Shown here: positions 54,477 through 64,000 of the stretch, piece by piece
How positions within the stretch are numbered: the first letter of the stretch is position 1
Layout: each line of letters opens with the position of its first letter
Source of the DNA: an uncultured Monoglobus sp.
GTDB taxonomy: Bacteria > Bacillota > Clostridia > Monoglobales > Monoglobaceae
DNA length: 64,000 bases
Assembly (NCBI GenBank): GCA_947630135.1
Contig: CANRGH010000004.1
Coordinates: forward strand, 62,001-126,000
Direction: 5' to 3'
Made by a program: the position numbers and the translations under genes
Notes under the pieces: model-generated
The model's database searches: none
What the model saw: only the letters and a program-made list of their open reading frames with translations
Told to the model about the DNA's origin: nothing

Positions 54477-54519
54477 TGCTTTTCTCCTTTTAATATTTTA
54501 TTTTCTTCATTCAGTCGGA

Positions 54520-54912
54520 CGGGACGTCGAGGGCGCCGTCCCCTACGATGTTTAACGCACCTATTCCGTAGGGGCGGATATTATCCGCCCGCGCCTGCCT
54601 CCTCCCGGGAGGAGGTGGATTTTCGCCTTTGGCGAAAAGACGGAGGTGGTAACGTAGTGATTAGCGATTAGCGAATAGTGATTAGGGCGGGCGGCAAATT
54701 GCCGCCCCTACAAGTTTGGCGTAATTTGTGCGTTCGCGGCAATCCCGACATATCTCCGACACCCGTAGGGGCGGATATTATCCGCCCGTCTGCCTCGCCT
54801 ATCGTTGTAGAGCGGCTGCGGCCGGAGCCGCGTCAGCGGGTTCGAGGCACAACCGTATTCCGTTCCCACGGATAAACGTGGCCACAAATCATTAACGTTT
54901 GTGGACATTCGC
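54520..54912. repeat. Intergenic repeat mosaic; ~95-bp repeat here is in inverse orientation
   Basis: Three GGCGG..CCGCC palindromes; 54815-54910 is the inverse of the repeat at 879-974, 22951-23047, 37771-37862. Confidence 0.8.
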
Positions 54913-54970
54913 CCACATGCCGCCGCTGGCAGAAGGGCGCCTGTCATTAACCCATACTTCTTATCCGAAA

Positions 54971-55477
54971 TCAGCACTCGCGGAGCTTTCCCTCGGTTTG
55001 CAAATTCTCGAAATTGTGGCTGCGCAGGACCTCATATGCGATTACCGCGACCGCGTTTGAAAGGTTGAGCGAGCGCATGTCGCTCCGCATCGGAATTCGT
55101 ATGCAGCGGTCGTAATGCTCCTTAAGCAGCGGTTCGGGAAGCCCCTTCGTTTCCTTGCCGAACACCAGAAATATCTCCCGGCCCCGATCGGTAAATTTTT
55201 TATAATCGACGTCCGAGTATATATTTTTCCCCTTAGTCGTGCAATAGAAAAACTCGCCGTCCTTATATTTTTTAAGCACCTCGTCAAACGAGCCGTATTC
55301 ATACAGCTCAAGCTCCGACCAATAGTCGAGCCCCGCGCGGCGCACCCGCTTTTCGCTTATGTCAAAGCCCAGCGGATGCACCAGATGCAGCGCAGCTCCG
55401 ATAACGCTGCACGTTCTTGAGATATTGCCGGTGTTTGACGGGATTTCCGGCTCCACCAAAACTATGTTTAATTTCAA
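54971..55477 (-). CDS. trmL: tRNA (cytidine(34)-2'-O)-methyltransferase
   Basis: MKLNIVLVEPEIPSNTGNISRTCSVIGAALHLVHPLGFDISEKRVRRAGLDYW; IPMRSDMRSLNLSNAVAV. Confidence 0.93.
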   Translation of the reverse strand: MKLNIVLVEPEIPSNTGNISRTCSVIGAALHLVHPLGFDISEKRVRRAGLDYWSELELYEYGSFDEVLKKYKDGEFFYCTTKGKNIYSDVDYKKFTDRGREIFLVFGKETKGLPEPLLKEHYDRCIRIPMRSDMRSLNLSNAVAVIAYEVLRSHNFENLQTEGKLREC

Positions 55478-55499
55478 GCCTCACATCTCCAATTTAATA

Positions 55500-57032
55500 T
55501 TATGCCCAGAATTTGCGGTCAAGCGAGCGGTACTGAACGGCCTCGGCAATATGGCTCTCTCCGATAATATCGCTGCCGTCAAGATCCGCGATCGTGCGCG
55601 CGACCTTGAGAACTCTGTTATACGCTCTGCCGCTCATGCCAAGGCTTTCAAAAGCCGCTTTGAGCATATTGTTTGCCGCGCCGCTGAGAACGCAGTATTT
55701 CTCGACCAGACTCGGGGTCAGGCCGCTGTTTGAATAGACGCCCGTGCCCCTGTAACGCTCGGTCTGTATCTTCCGCGCGCGGTCAACTCTTTTCTTTATA
55801 TCTGCCGAGGACTCGGGCTTTTCCTTGCTGTCAAGCTCGTCATACTCAACCGCGGGGACCTCGATATGCAGATCAATCCTGTCGAGCAGAGGCCCGCTGA
55901 CCTTGCCGAGATACGCGGCTATCTTTTTCGGGGTGCAGGTGCAGTCATGCTTCCTGTCTCCGTAATATCCGCAGGGGCAGGGGTTCATCGACGCCACAAG
56001 CATCACGTTGCAGGGATAGGAATACGAGCCCTGGACCCTCGTGATCGTGACAACGCCGTCCTCAAGCGGCTGGCGCATGACCTCAAGCGCGTCCTTGCGG
56101 AACTCGGGCAGCTCGTCAAGGAACAGCACTCCGTTGTGCGACAGGCTTATCTCGCCGGGCTTCGGGTTACTTCCGCCGCCCGAAAGCGCCACAGCCGACA
56201 CCGTGTGATGCGGGCTCCTGAACGGGCGCGTGAGTATCATCGGCGCGCCCTTGGGCATTTTTCCGGCAATGCTGTGTATCTTCGTGGACTCTAAGGCCTC
56301 GTCAAACGTCAGGTCCGGAAGTATGGTCGGCAGCCTTTGGGCGAGCATCGTCTTGCCCGAGCCGGGAGGGCCGATAAGCAGCACGTTATGTCCGCCCGCC
56401 GCGGCGACCTCCATGGCGCGCTTCACGTTTTCCTGACCCTTTACCTCGGAAAAATCATATGTATATTTCGCGGCCTTTCCGAAAATCTCATCTATATTGA
56501 CCTTTGTGGGCGCTATCATTCTTTTTCCGGTCAGATGGTCGATAAGCTGACCGAGAGAGCGCACGCCGTAAACGTTCGCCCCACTGACGACCGCCGCTTC
56601 CTCGGCGTTGTCAAACGGCACAAATATTTCGGTCATGCCCGACTGATAGGCCTTGATAACCATAGGCAGCACGCCGTCGATCCGCCGCACCGCGCCGTCC
56701 AGTGAAAGCTCGCCCATAAAAGCGGCTTTTGAAAGACTGCCGCAGAAGATCTGTTCCGAGGCCGTGAGCAGGCCCACGGTTATCGGCAGATCAAGATACG
56801 CGCCCTCCTTTTTGACGTCCGCGGGGGCGAGGTTTATCACGATCCTCCTGCCCGGCACCACATATCCGGTGTTGTTGAGGGCGCTCCTTATGCGCTCCTT
56901 TGACTCGCGGACCGAGGCATCGGGAAGGCCGACGATCTCCCACGCGGGGAAGCCGCCGCTGACGCCTGTCTCCACGCTGATTATATAGCCGTCAATGCCT
57001 TTTAAGCCGCAGCTGTTGATTTTTGTGATCAT
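55500..57032 (-). CDS. YifB/ComM family Mg-chelatase-like AAA ATPase
   Basis: GLKGIDGYIISVETGVSGGFPAWEIVGLPDASVRESKERIRSA; LLIGPPGSGKTMLAQRLPTILP; NPCPCGYYGD. Confidence 0.93.
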   Translation of the reverse strand: MITKINSCGLKGIDGYIISVETGVSGGFPAWEIVGLPDASVRESKERIRSALNNTGYVVPGRRIVINLAPADVKKEGAYLDLPITVGLLTASEQIFCGSLSKAAFMGELSLDGAVRRIDGVLPMVIKAYQSGMTEIFVPFDNAEEAAVVSGANVYGVRSLGQLIDHLTGKRMIAPTKVNIDEIFGKAAKYTYDFSEVKGQENVKRAMEVAAAGGHNVLLIGPPGSGKTMLAQRLPTILPDLTFDEALESTKIHSIAGKMPKGAPMILTRPFRSPHHTVSAVALSGGGSNPKPGEISLSHNGVLFLDELPEFRKDALEVMRQPLEDGVVTITRVQGSYSYPCNVMLVASMNPCPCGYYGDRKHDCTCTPKKIAAYLGKVSGPLLDRIDLHIEVPAVEYDELDSKEKPESSADIKKRVDRARKIQTERYRGTGVYSNSGLTPSLVEKYCVLSGAANNMLKAAFESLGMSGRAYNRVLKVARTIADLDGSDIIGESHIAEAVQYRSLDRKFWA

Positions 57033-57052
57033 AATCTCACCATCCTTGAAAA

Positions 57053-57958
57053 TCAGATCTCCACATATCTTTTATCGTACTCGGTTTTGTTGAAATAGCT
57101 CGAAAGCACGGGCTCAAACAGCACGCCCTCGCGTATTCTTATCTCCGGGTGGCGTATCGTGGCCTGGATCGCCTTATACACAAAGCCCGCGGCGAGGTTC
57201 GCCGCCTCGATCATGCTTTCGCCCTTGAGCAGAGCTCCGGTCAGCACCGAGGTGTAAATATCGCCCGTGCCGTGGAACAGGCGGTTGACATAGCCGCAGT
57301 CCACCTTGTAGCACTTGTCGGTGTCGCCGTCATAGACAGCTACGCACATGGAATTTTCGGAGTCCATAACGCTGGTTATGGCGACATATCTCGCTCCGAG
57401 CGCGGCCAGCTTTTTGAGGTATCGTTTTATCATATTATTGCTGACGGGCCGCTTTCTCGGCTTTTCGCCGATCAGCATACATGTCTCGGTGACGTTTGGC
57501 GTGATGACCTCGGCGATCCCGCAGAGCTCGCGCATTCCGTCAAGCATTCCGATTACCTTGTCGGAATAAAACCCGCTTTCCACAAGGTCGCTGTCGCCCA
57601 TAACGGGATCGACGACCGTCAGAGCGCCGTAGCCCTTGGCCCTGATCATAAATTCTTTTAATATTTCCAGCTGCTCGGTGCTTCCCATATAACCGCTGTA
57701 GACCGCGTCAAACTTAAGCCCCAGCTCGTCCCAGTGCCTGATTATTCCGCGCATCTGGTCGGTCAGGTCGCAAAAGGTGTAGCCCTTAAACTCGTAGGTA
57801 TGAGTCGAAAGCACAGCCGTGGGCAGCGGGCAGACCTCGATCCCCATCGCGGAGATTATCGGTATGACCTCGGTCAGCGAGACCTTTCCGAAGCCCGAAA
57901 GGTCGTGAACCGCGCACACCTTTGGTATCGCGTTTTTTATCTCGTTCTCTTTAAGCAT
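57053..57958 (-). CDS. Pyridoxamine/pyridoxal kinase
   Basis: VCAVHDLSGFGKVSLTEVIPIISAMGIEVCPLPTAVLSTHT; YSGYMGS; VVDPVMGD; ITPNVTE. Confidence 0.9.
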   Translation of the reverse strand: MLKENEIKNAIPKVCAVHDLSGFGKVSLTEVIPIISAMGIEVCPLPTAVLSTHTYEFKGYTFCDLTDQMRGIIRHWDELGLKFDAVYSGYMGSTEQLEILKEFMIRAKGYGALTVVDPVMGDSDLVESGFYSDKVIGMLDGMRELCGIAEVITPNVTETCMLIGEKPRKRPVSNNMIKRYLKKLAALGARYVAITSVMDSENSMCVAVYDGDTDKCYKVDCGYVNRLFHGTGDIYTSVLTGALLKGESMIEAANLAAGFVYKAIQATIRHPEIRIREGVLFEPVLSSYFNKTEYDKRYVEI

Positions 57959-58682
57959 TTATATTATCTCCCGTCTCGTTTTCAAAAGTCTCAAGCAGCG
58001 CGAGCTCGTCCGCGGTCAGCTCCCGCGCCCCGCCGACGGCAAGGCTTTCGTCAAGGCCGAGGCCGCCGATCTTAACGCGCCTCAAGGCCGTTACCCTTTT
58101 TCCGACCGCCGCGAACATGCGCTTTACCTGATGATACTTGCCCTCGTATATAACCACGCGGGCCGAGTTGTTTTCAAGAATTTCAAGCTCCGCGGGCTTG
58201 CAGACATATCCGTCGTCAAGCTTAACGCCCAAGGCGAACAGTTTGACGTCTTCCTCCTCCGCGGGCGCGCTGAGCTCCGCTATATATGTTTTCGGCACAT
58301 GCTTTTTGGGGCTGAGCAGCCTGTGGGCGAGCGCCCCGTCGTTGGTCAGCAGACACAGGCCCTCGGTGTCAACGTCAAGCCTACCGACCGGAAAAAGGCT
58401 CATGTGCGCTAGCTCCGCGGGCGCGAGCTCACACACCGTGGGGTATCTGCCGTCCTCGGTGGCGGAGACGTAACCCTTCGGCTTGTTGAGCATCACATAG
58501 GCGAACTCGCGATAGACCGTCTCTTTCCCGTCAACGCATACGCTGCTGCGGTTCGGGTCGACCGCCGCCTCCGGCGCGGCGACAGCCGCTCCGTCAACGC
58601 TGACTCTGCCCTGCTTTATCATTTTTTTAACGTCCTTGCGGGAGCCGAAGCCCAGCCCGGACAAATATTTGTCAATTCTCAT
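57951..58682 (-). CDS. 16S rRNA pseudouridine synthase (RsuA family)
   Basis: MRIDKYLSGLGFGSRKDVKKMIKQGRVSVDG; FPVGRLDVDTEGLCLLTNDGALAHRLLSPKKHVPKTY. Confidence 0.92.
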   Translation of the reverse strand: MRIDKYLSGLGFGSRKDVKKMIKQGRVSVDGAAVAAPEAAVDPNRSSVCVDGKETVYREFAYVMLNKPKGYVSATEDGRYPTVCELAPAELAHMSLFPVGRLDVDTEGLCLLTNDGALAHRLLSPKKHVPKTYIAELSAPAEEEDVKLFALGVKLDDGYVCKPAELEILENNSARVVIYEGKYHQVKRMFAAVGKRVTALRRVKIGGLGLDESLAVGGARELTADELALLETFENETGDNINA

Positions 58683-58758
58683 TTTTCTTCCCGCGCGGTT
58701 CATAATTCCGCTTTTAATTCAATATAATAATCATAAGACCCGCTAAGGAGCGCTGATT

Positions 58759-59211
58759 ATGAAAAATTTTGTTAAAAAATACAAATACAAATTAATGTTT
58801 ATCGCCGCTGCCGCGGTCGTTATCGCGGTGATCTTCGCGCTGTTCTCGGTTGACGGCGCGGCCAACCGAAAAAATATCGACTTCATAAGCTCGTTCGGCT
58901 GGCAGGTCGAGGAGTCGCCCGCCGACATCTCGCACCTTACTATCCCGGAGGACCTGAGCGGCGTGTTCCTTGTCCACTCGCAGCTTTCCGCCATAGACGG
59001 CTCGTCAACGGCGGACTACCGCGGAAAGAACATCACCCGATATTCCTACAAGGTCTTAAACCACAGCAAGTCGGACGGCGGAAAGATACGCGCGGACGTG
59101 TTTGTCTATAAGTCCGAGATAATCGCCGCGGATATTACCGACATATCGACCAACGGAGCGACAGCTCCTATCTCCGACATCTCGCAAATATCCGCGCCGA
59201 ATGCCGATTAA
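58759..59211 (+). CDS. DUF4830-like membrane-anchored protein
   Basis: N-terminal TM; IDFISSFGWQVEESPADISHLTIPEDLSGVF. Confidence 0.7.
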   Translation: MKNFVKKYKYKLMFIAAAAVVIAVIFALFSVDGAANRKNIDFISSFGWQVEESPADISHLTIPEDLSGVFLVHSQLSAIDGSSTADYRGKNITRYSYKVLNHSKSDGGKIRADVFVYKSEIIAADITDISTNGATAPISDISQISAPNAD

Positions 59212-59389
59212 AATAATTATATCATAACAGCGCGCCGCATGCAAGAAAAAACCAAATTTTTAAAAAATTTCAAAAAATTTCTATTTTGCTATTGCTATTT
59301 TCGTAAAAGTATTATATAATATGAACATAAGATAAGCTTTTGAAAAAAACTTATTAGTTTAATTTATACAATCGACCGGAGGTAATATT

Positions 59390-59929
59390 ATGACTTACAA
59401 CATTATTACAAAAAAATTCAGTTTGTCGAATTCCAGCAAAGACAAGATTTTATCAAAAGTAAAAAAGCTGGACAAGTTTTTTGACGATAATTCAAACGAA
59501 TGTAAGATCATTGTTTCGGAGTTCAAGGACGATATAATTGTTGAGATCACCTTCCGTTACAAGGGCTTTATCATTCGCGCGGAGGACAAGAACCGCGACC
59601 TGCTTACTGCGGTCGACAACTGCCTCAGCGCCATTGACAGACAGATAAGAAAAAACAAGACCAAGCTCTCAAAGCGTCTCCGCGGCGGCGGATTTGACCA
59701 ATATGTGGCGATCACGCCCGAGCCCGAGCCCGTTGAGGAGGAGACCGAGTTCAAGATCATCAAGACCAAGACGATCTCCGCGAAGCCCATGATGCCCGAG
59801 GAAGCCATTCTTCAGATGAACATGCTGGGCCACTCGTTCTTTATCTTTAACAATCCCGACACCATGACGCCCAACATTGTCTACAAGAGAAAGGACGGAA
59901 ACTACGCCCTGATCGAGCTTGACGAATAA
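59390..59929 (+). CDS. hpf: Ribosome hibernation-promoting factor, long form
   Basis: N-terminal S30AE-like domain; C-terminal KIIKTKTISAKPMMPEEAILQMNMLGHSFFIFNNPDTMTPNIVYKRKDGNYALIE. Confidence 0.93.
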   Translation: MTYNIITKKFSLSNSSKDKILSKVKKLDKFFDDNSNECKIIVSEFKDDIIVEITFRYKGFIIRAEDKNRDLLTAVDNCLSAIDRQIRKNKTKLSKRLRGGGFDQYVAITPEPEPVEEETEFKIIKTKTISAKPMMPEEAILQMNMLGHSFFIFNNPDTMTPNIVYKRKDGNYALIELDE

Positions 59930-60058
59930 TTGCTTTGAAATACAAACCGCCGACCCCTTAGGGGCCGGCATTTTATTTGGCTTGTGCCGCAAACGGAGCC
60001 TTTAACTAAAAAAGCGCGCCGCCGAAGCGCCGCGCCAAAAAACGCTTCGCTCCGGTAG

Positions 60059-60183
60059 TTGCCACACTAAACCAAATTTAACATTGAATAAATAAGCATT
60101 AAACCAACATTATAAAGAGCAAGCATTTTTTGCAACAAAAATACCTACTTTATTCAATGTGTTTATTTAATTTAATGTGGCAA
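60059..60183. mobile_element. MITE-like element, imperfect terminal inverted repeats TTGCCACAcTAAA..TTTAATGTGGCAA
   Basis: 125 bp, AT-rich, TIR start TTGCCACA; secondary inverted motif CATTGAATAAA / TTTATTCAATG. Confidence 0.5.
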
Positions 60184-60342
60184 TATCACTTTATCATATA
60201 TTGCTGTAATTGTCAAGATTATAAATCATTTAATTTTTCAAACTAAACAGGCCGCCGAAGCGATAATTTTATTTGCACCCTATTGACATTGCGCATAATA
60301 TGTATTATAATATACATACTAATTTTAAAGGAGTTGATTTTT

Positions 60343-60618
60343 ATGGCATCGACAAATGTCACGATCAGAATGGACAAGGACTTAAAAAAACAGGCGGATG
60401 AACTGTTCAAAGTGCTCGGGCTCAGTTTTTCCACGGCTGTCGGCGTGTTCTGCCGCCAAGCGGTAATGCGCGGCAAGATTCCCTTTGAGCTTTCGGCCGA
60501 AAAGCCCAACGCGGAAACCCTCGCCGCGATGCAGGAAATTGAGGACAAAATAAGCGGAAAGATAGAGTCAAGACGTTTCACAAGCGTTGATGAACTGTTT
60601 GAGGATCTGGACGCATGA
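60343..60618 (+). CDS. RelB/DinJ-family antitoxin
   Basis: MASTNVTIRMDKDLKKQADELFKVLGLSFSTAVGVFCRQAVMRGKIPFEL. Confidence 0.9.
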   Translation: MASTNVTIRMDKDLKKQADELFKVLGLSFSTAVGVFCRQAVMRGKIPFELSAEKPNAETLAAMQEIEDKISGKIESRRFTSVDELFEDLDA

Positions 60619-60890
60619 AGTACGAAATAGATTATTCAACAAAATTTAAAAAAGACTACAAAATAATCAAAAAGAGAGGCTATAATATTTCGCTGCTGAG
60701 AAAGACAATCGAGATCCTTGCAAACGGTCAGGAACTTCCGCCGGAATACAAAGATCACGCGCTCAAAGGCAAATTCAGCGGTTACCGCGAATGTCATATA
60801 ACTTCCGACTGGCTTTTGGTATACAAAATAGAAAACAATATGCTGATGTTGTTCTTATCGCGTACCGGAACGCACAGCGACTTGTTTTAG
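60615..60890 (+). CDS. YafQ/RelE-family mRNA interferase toxin
   Basis: YSTKFKKDYKIIKKRGYNISLLRKTIEILANGQELPPEYKDHALKGKFSGYRECHITSDWLLVYKI; ATGA overlap with antitoxin. Confidence 0.92.
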   Translation: MKYEIDYSTKFKKDYKIIKKRGYNISLLRKTIEILANGQELPPEYKDHALKGKFSGYRECHITSDWLLVYKIENNMLMLFLSRTGTHSDLF

Positions 60891-60989
60891 CGCCTGTCTG
60901 CTACCATGAAAATTTTGTCTGTCTGCACCTTGCGGTGTGTATTGAGCGGTGGTATAATAATTGATAATGATAATTTCTTTTAAGGAGAT

Positions 60990-63287
60990 GTGTTTATGAA
61001 ACGCCTGTTTCTTATAACAGTTCTGTGTCTCGCGATGATTATTCCGCCGATCTCCGCGGCGGCGTATCCGCCCGACTCGGAATACAACGTGTCGGATATG
61101 GCGTCCGCCAACATAACCGCCGAAACGCCGATGGGGGATTTCACGATAATTCCCGCCACCGACGGCGGCAAAGAAGTCGTCAAGATCGACGGCAGCAAAA
61201 AGACCGGCTCGGTGACAAAAATAAAGTACACCAAGCGGCTCAAGACCGGCGCGACCGGCAGTTATACCAACCGCGCGGTGCGCTTCTCGACCGAGGGCCC
61301 CGCGGTGCTCTATCTCGACTGCGGCTCGGCCAACAAAACAGACAGCCGCACCGGAAAAATTATCGACAGCAACAACAACGTTATCGAGTCGCAGGAAGTC
61401 AAGCCCGGCCTGTCCTACTACAAATTCTTTGTGCAGGAAGCCGGAGATTACGCCTTTGTAAGCGAGGGCGGCGGCATCAATATATATTATCTGAAGCTGT
61501 CCTACGATCTGCCCGAGCCCGACCCGGATTTTGAAAACCTGACCCCCGTGACAAAGGAGCCCATGAGCGAGATCTATACCGCTCCGCTCGCGCCCGCGGA
61601 CGGCGCGGGAACCAAAGAGGCCCCGATGAGCGTCGCCTCGGCGATCGCCAACGTCGCGCCCGGCGGAGTTATCCACTGCGAGGGCAGATATATGTTTAAT
61701 GACTGCCTTTATATCCCGTTTGGCAACAACGGCGCGGATGGCGCAGAAAAACATATCGAGTGCCCCGACGGCACGGTGTTTGACTTTTCCTATGAGCCAT
61801 ACAGCGGCAACGGCAGCGCCCGCGGCCTTCAGATGGACGGCGACTATTGGTATGTAAAAGGGCTTGAGGTGTATATGGCCGCCGACAACGGATTTTACAT
61901 CACGGGCAAGCACAACACTCTCGAGCTGTGCCGCGCCGAGGCCAACCGCGACACCGGAATACAGATCAGCCGCCGCTCCTCCAATCAGTCGAATTTTAAC
62001 GACTGGCCGAGCGACAATCTGATTTTAAACTGCACGTCATGCAACAGCTTTGACCCCGACACGGGCGAGAACGCCGACGGCTTCGCGGCCAAGCTGACCT
62101 GCGGAAACGGCAATGTGTTCGACGGCTGCATAGCCTATAACAACTGCGACGACGGCTGGGACTGCTTCACCAAGTCCGAGACCGGCCCGATCGGAACCCT
62201 CGTGTTCCGCAACTGCGTCTCGTTCCGCAACGGTCAGACCACCGACGGCGCGTTCACCGACAACAGTGACGGCAACGGCTTCAAAATGGGCGGCTCCAAG
62301 ATCGCGGTGACACATTATATGTACAACTGCGTCTCGTTTGAGAACGCCAACCACGGCTTTACCGACAACTCGAACCCCGGCCCGATTTATCTTTATAACT
62401 GCACGTCGTTCAACAACGCGCTCAAGGGCGGCACAAAAAAGAGCAATTTCGACTTCGCGCGCGACAGCGAAAATTCAAACAACACGATCGAAAACTGCCT
62501 GTCATACACCTCGCAGAAAATCGCGGCGGACAAGTTTCTGGGCACAATAAAGAACTCGGTCGTTTATAACAACAGCAAGGGCCTGTATTACTATTACGAG
62601 GATTTTCCGCCTATCACCAACTGGAACGACAAGCTGGGCGAGGTCCTGCCCACGGACACAATGGACACCGTCTCGGAAGCGACGTTCGTCTCGGTCGAGC
62701 CTCCCGAGCTCGGCGCCGACGTGCACACTCTCTGGAGGAACTCCGACGGCTCGATCAACATGGGCGATTTCCTCAAAGTGGCCGACGGCACCGTTTACAA
62801 AGAAAAGAACATAGGCGCGAACCTCTCGGACGGCCTTGTTTCTCCGGATGTTACTCCGCCTCCCGCGGCCACGGACGAGCCCGCCGCGACTGCTTCGCCG
62901 GAGCCGGGCGATGATCCGACATCTTCGCCCAAGCCGAGTGATATGCCCGTTACGACATCAACGCCCGAACCCACAAGCGAGCCCGCGGAAGGCTGCGCTT
63001 TGGCCGCCGCGTTTGACGACGAGGCCGAAGGCCTGATCAATATCCGCTTTGACAACAACACAAGCGAGGCCGCGGAGCCTTATATCATTATCGCGGCGTA
63101 TAAAAACGTTGACGGCGCCGATGTTCTCGTTGATTTCAACGACGAAACCGTGACAGTCGGCAAAAACTCATATTCCGAGCTGACGGCTCCGGTCCCCGAC
63201 GGCGAATATGATTTTATAAAGGTCCTCGCGTGGAAGGACTGTGACGGGCTGATCCCGCTCACACCCGCGGTCCTGCTTCAAAAATAG
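60990..63287 (+). CDS. Secreted pectate lyase-like right-handed beta-helix protein (PL9-like) with P/T/S linker and C-terminal module
   Basis: Signal peptide; NTLELCRAEANRDTGIQISRRSSNQSNFNDWPSDNLILNCTSCNSFDPDTGENADGFAAKLTCGNGNVFDGCIAYNNCDDGWDCFTK. Confidence 0.9.
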   Translation: MFMKRLFLITVLCLAMIIPPISAAAYPPDSEYNVSDMASANITAETPMGDFTIIPATDGGKEVVKIDGSKKTGSVTKIKYTKRLKTGATGSYTNRAVRFSTEGPAVLYLDCGSANKTDSRTGKIIDSNNNVIESQEVKPGLSYYKFFVQEAGDYAFVSEGGGINIYYLKLSYDLPEPDPDFENLTPVTKEPMSEIYTAPLAPADGAGTKEAPMSVASAIANVAPGGVIHCEGRYMFNDCLYIPFGNNGADGAEKHIECPDGTVFDFSYEPYSGNGSARGLQMDGDYWYVKGLEVYMAADNGFYITGKHNTLELCRAEANRDTGIQISRRSSNQSNFNDWPSDNLILNCTSCNSFDPDTGENADGFAAKLTCGNGNVFDGCIAYNNCDDGWDCFTKSETGPIGTLVFRNCVSFRNGQTTDGAFTDNSDGNGFKMGGSKIAVTHYMYNCVSFENANHGFTDNSNPGPIYLYNCTSFNNALKGGTKKSNFDFARDSENSNNTIENCLSYTSQKIAADKFLGTIKNSVVYNNSKGLYYYYEDFPPITNWNDKLGEVLPTDTMDTVSEATFVSVEPPELGADVHTLWRNSDGSINMGDFLKVADGTVYKEKNIGANLSDGLVSPDVTPPPAATDEPAATASPEPGDDPTSSPKPSDMPVTTSTPEPTSEPAEGCALAAAFDDEAEGLINIRFDNNTSEAAEPYIIIAAYKNVDGADVLVDFNDETVTVGKNSYSELTAPVPDGEYDFIKVLAWKDCDGLIPLTPAVLLQK

Positions 63288-63295
63288 GATATAAA

Positions 63296-63333
63296 AAATG
63301 CGGACGGCGTTTTGATACGCCGTCCGTATTTTT
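63296..63333. terminator. Bidirectional terminator between convergent genes
   Basis: AAATgCGGACGGCGTTTTGATACGCCGTCCGTATTTTTTT. Confidence 0.75.
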
Positions 63334-63339
63334 TTCGGA

Positions 63340-63999
63340 TCAAATCGCGGGATCCGACGACTGTGACGGATCAGGAAGGATCGGGTCGGGGTTAAAGAAT
63401 ATCGCGTCGTCGTAATATCCCAAATCGTAGAGGTCGGGCAGCGGCGCCGTCAGCGCCTCAACTCCCGGTGACAGGAAGAATTTTACCTGTCCCTTTGTTG
63501 TTGCCGACATATACAGTGAGCTGTTGTATCCTCCAACGTTCACGTTCGGATATGTCCACAGTATCACTTCCATAGGCGTCTGCGCCGGCAGCTCAACTAT
63601 TCCCTTGGATTTAAGGTATTCCTCGCGGCCCTCCACGTTCTTCGCGGGCCACGCGGGGTGCGGTTTGTACAGATACGTATACTCATCTCCAAAGTAGTTC
63701 ATTACCGCATCAACGCTCTCTTCAAACGCGGGGTTCTCTCCAGGCTTAGACGTTCCCGATATTATCATATATTTCTTGCCTTCACTGTATCCCGGGAAGT
63801 ATTGCTCGTCATACATCGCTTTAAAATCCGTGTCTGTCGGGTATTCCGTATCTCTGAACGAGCCCGCAAGCACCAAATTCAAGAATGCTTTTTTAGACTC
63901 TTCGGAAAGTGCCGCGTACATATCGTTGTGGTGTTTCTCCACAATATGCATTTTGCTCTGCAAATATTCATTCAGGCCTTCAACATCAGATACCATAAG
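63340..63999 (-). CDS. C-terminal part of a glycosyltransferase-like (polysialyltransferase-like) protein; truncated by window end
   Basis: YLYKPHPAWPAKNVEGREEYLKSKGIVELPAQTPMEVILWTYPNVNVGGYNSSLYM. Confidence 0.5.
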   Translation of the reverse strand, partial: LMVSDVEGLNEYLQSKMHIVEKHHNDMYAALSEESKKAFLNLVLAGSFRDTEYPTDTDFKAMYDEQYFPGYSEGKKYMIISGTSKPGENPAFEESVDAVMNYFGDEYTYLYKPHPAWPAKNVEGREEYLKSKGIVELPAQTPMEVILWTYPNVNVGGYNSSLYMSATTKGQVKFFLSPGVEALTAPLPDLYDLGYYDDAIFFNPDPILPDPSQSSDPAI

Positions 64000-64000
64000 C

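Noticed and set aside
60855-61913. 352-aa minus-strand ORF opposite the pectate lyase gene
   Set aside because: Shadow ORF: strongly supported PL9-like gene with signal peptide on the plus strand; the antisense translation has no recognisable family and skewed composition.

Overview
The window looks like a 64 kb chromosomal segment from an uncultured, GC-moderate Clostridia/Oscillospiraceae-like Firmicute (inferred from gene families). Most of it is ordinary: a nine-gene aromatic amino acid operon on the minus strand (aroF-tyrA-aroB-aroA-aroC-pheA-aroK-aroQ-aroE), housekeeping genes (alaS, prmA, hpf, coaX, sbcCD, trmL, comM-like, malic enzyme), cell-surface and pectin/xylan-degrading enzymes (CE12-like esterase, PL9-like pectate lyase, GH43), large membrane glycosyltransferases, and a DinJ/YafQ toxin-antitoxin pair. 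Four signals stand out. (1) The aromatic operon is preceded by a promoter, an unannotated 41-aa leader peptide in which 9 of 15 consecutive residues are Phe/Tyr, and a mutually exclusive antiterminator/terminator: a Phe+Tyr ribosome-mediated attenuator. (2) A syntenic cassette of about 3.4 kb occurs twice (about 20.1-23.4 kb and 37.4-41.0 kb): strong promoter, structured 5' leader with U-run, tiny ORF (one copy with a C12 homopolymer in the wrong frame), Big2-type secreted protein with near-identical signal peptide but diverged ectodomain, and a highly conserved 58-59-aa peptide. (3) Each cassette is followed by an undescribed structured element of about 130-145 nt whose arms covary around an identical 17-nt loop TGGTTGGTTCGTTGATT. 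(4) There are unusual domain fusions (ankyrin-GH43, GT4-CsaB, two GT-C modules around a discoidin-like domain). Several intergenic regions are mosaics of short palindromic repeats. No searches or folding programs were run; family names come from reading the translations.
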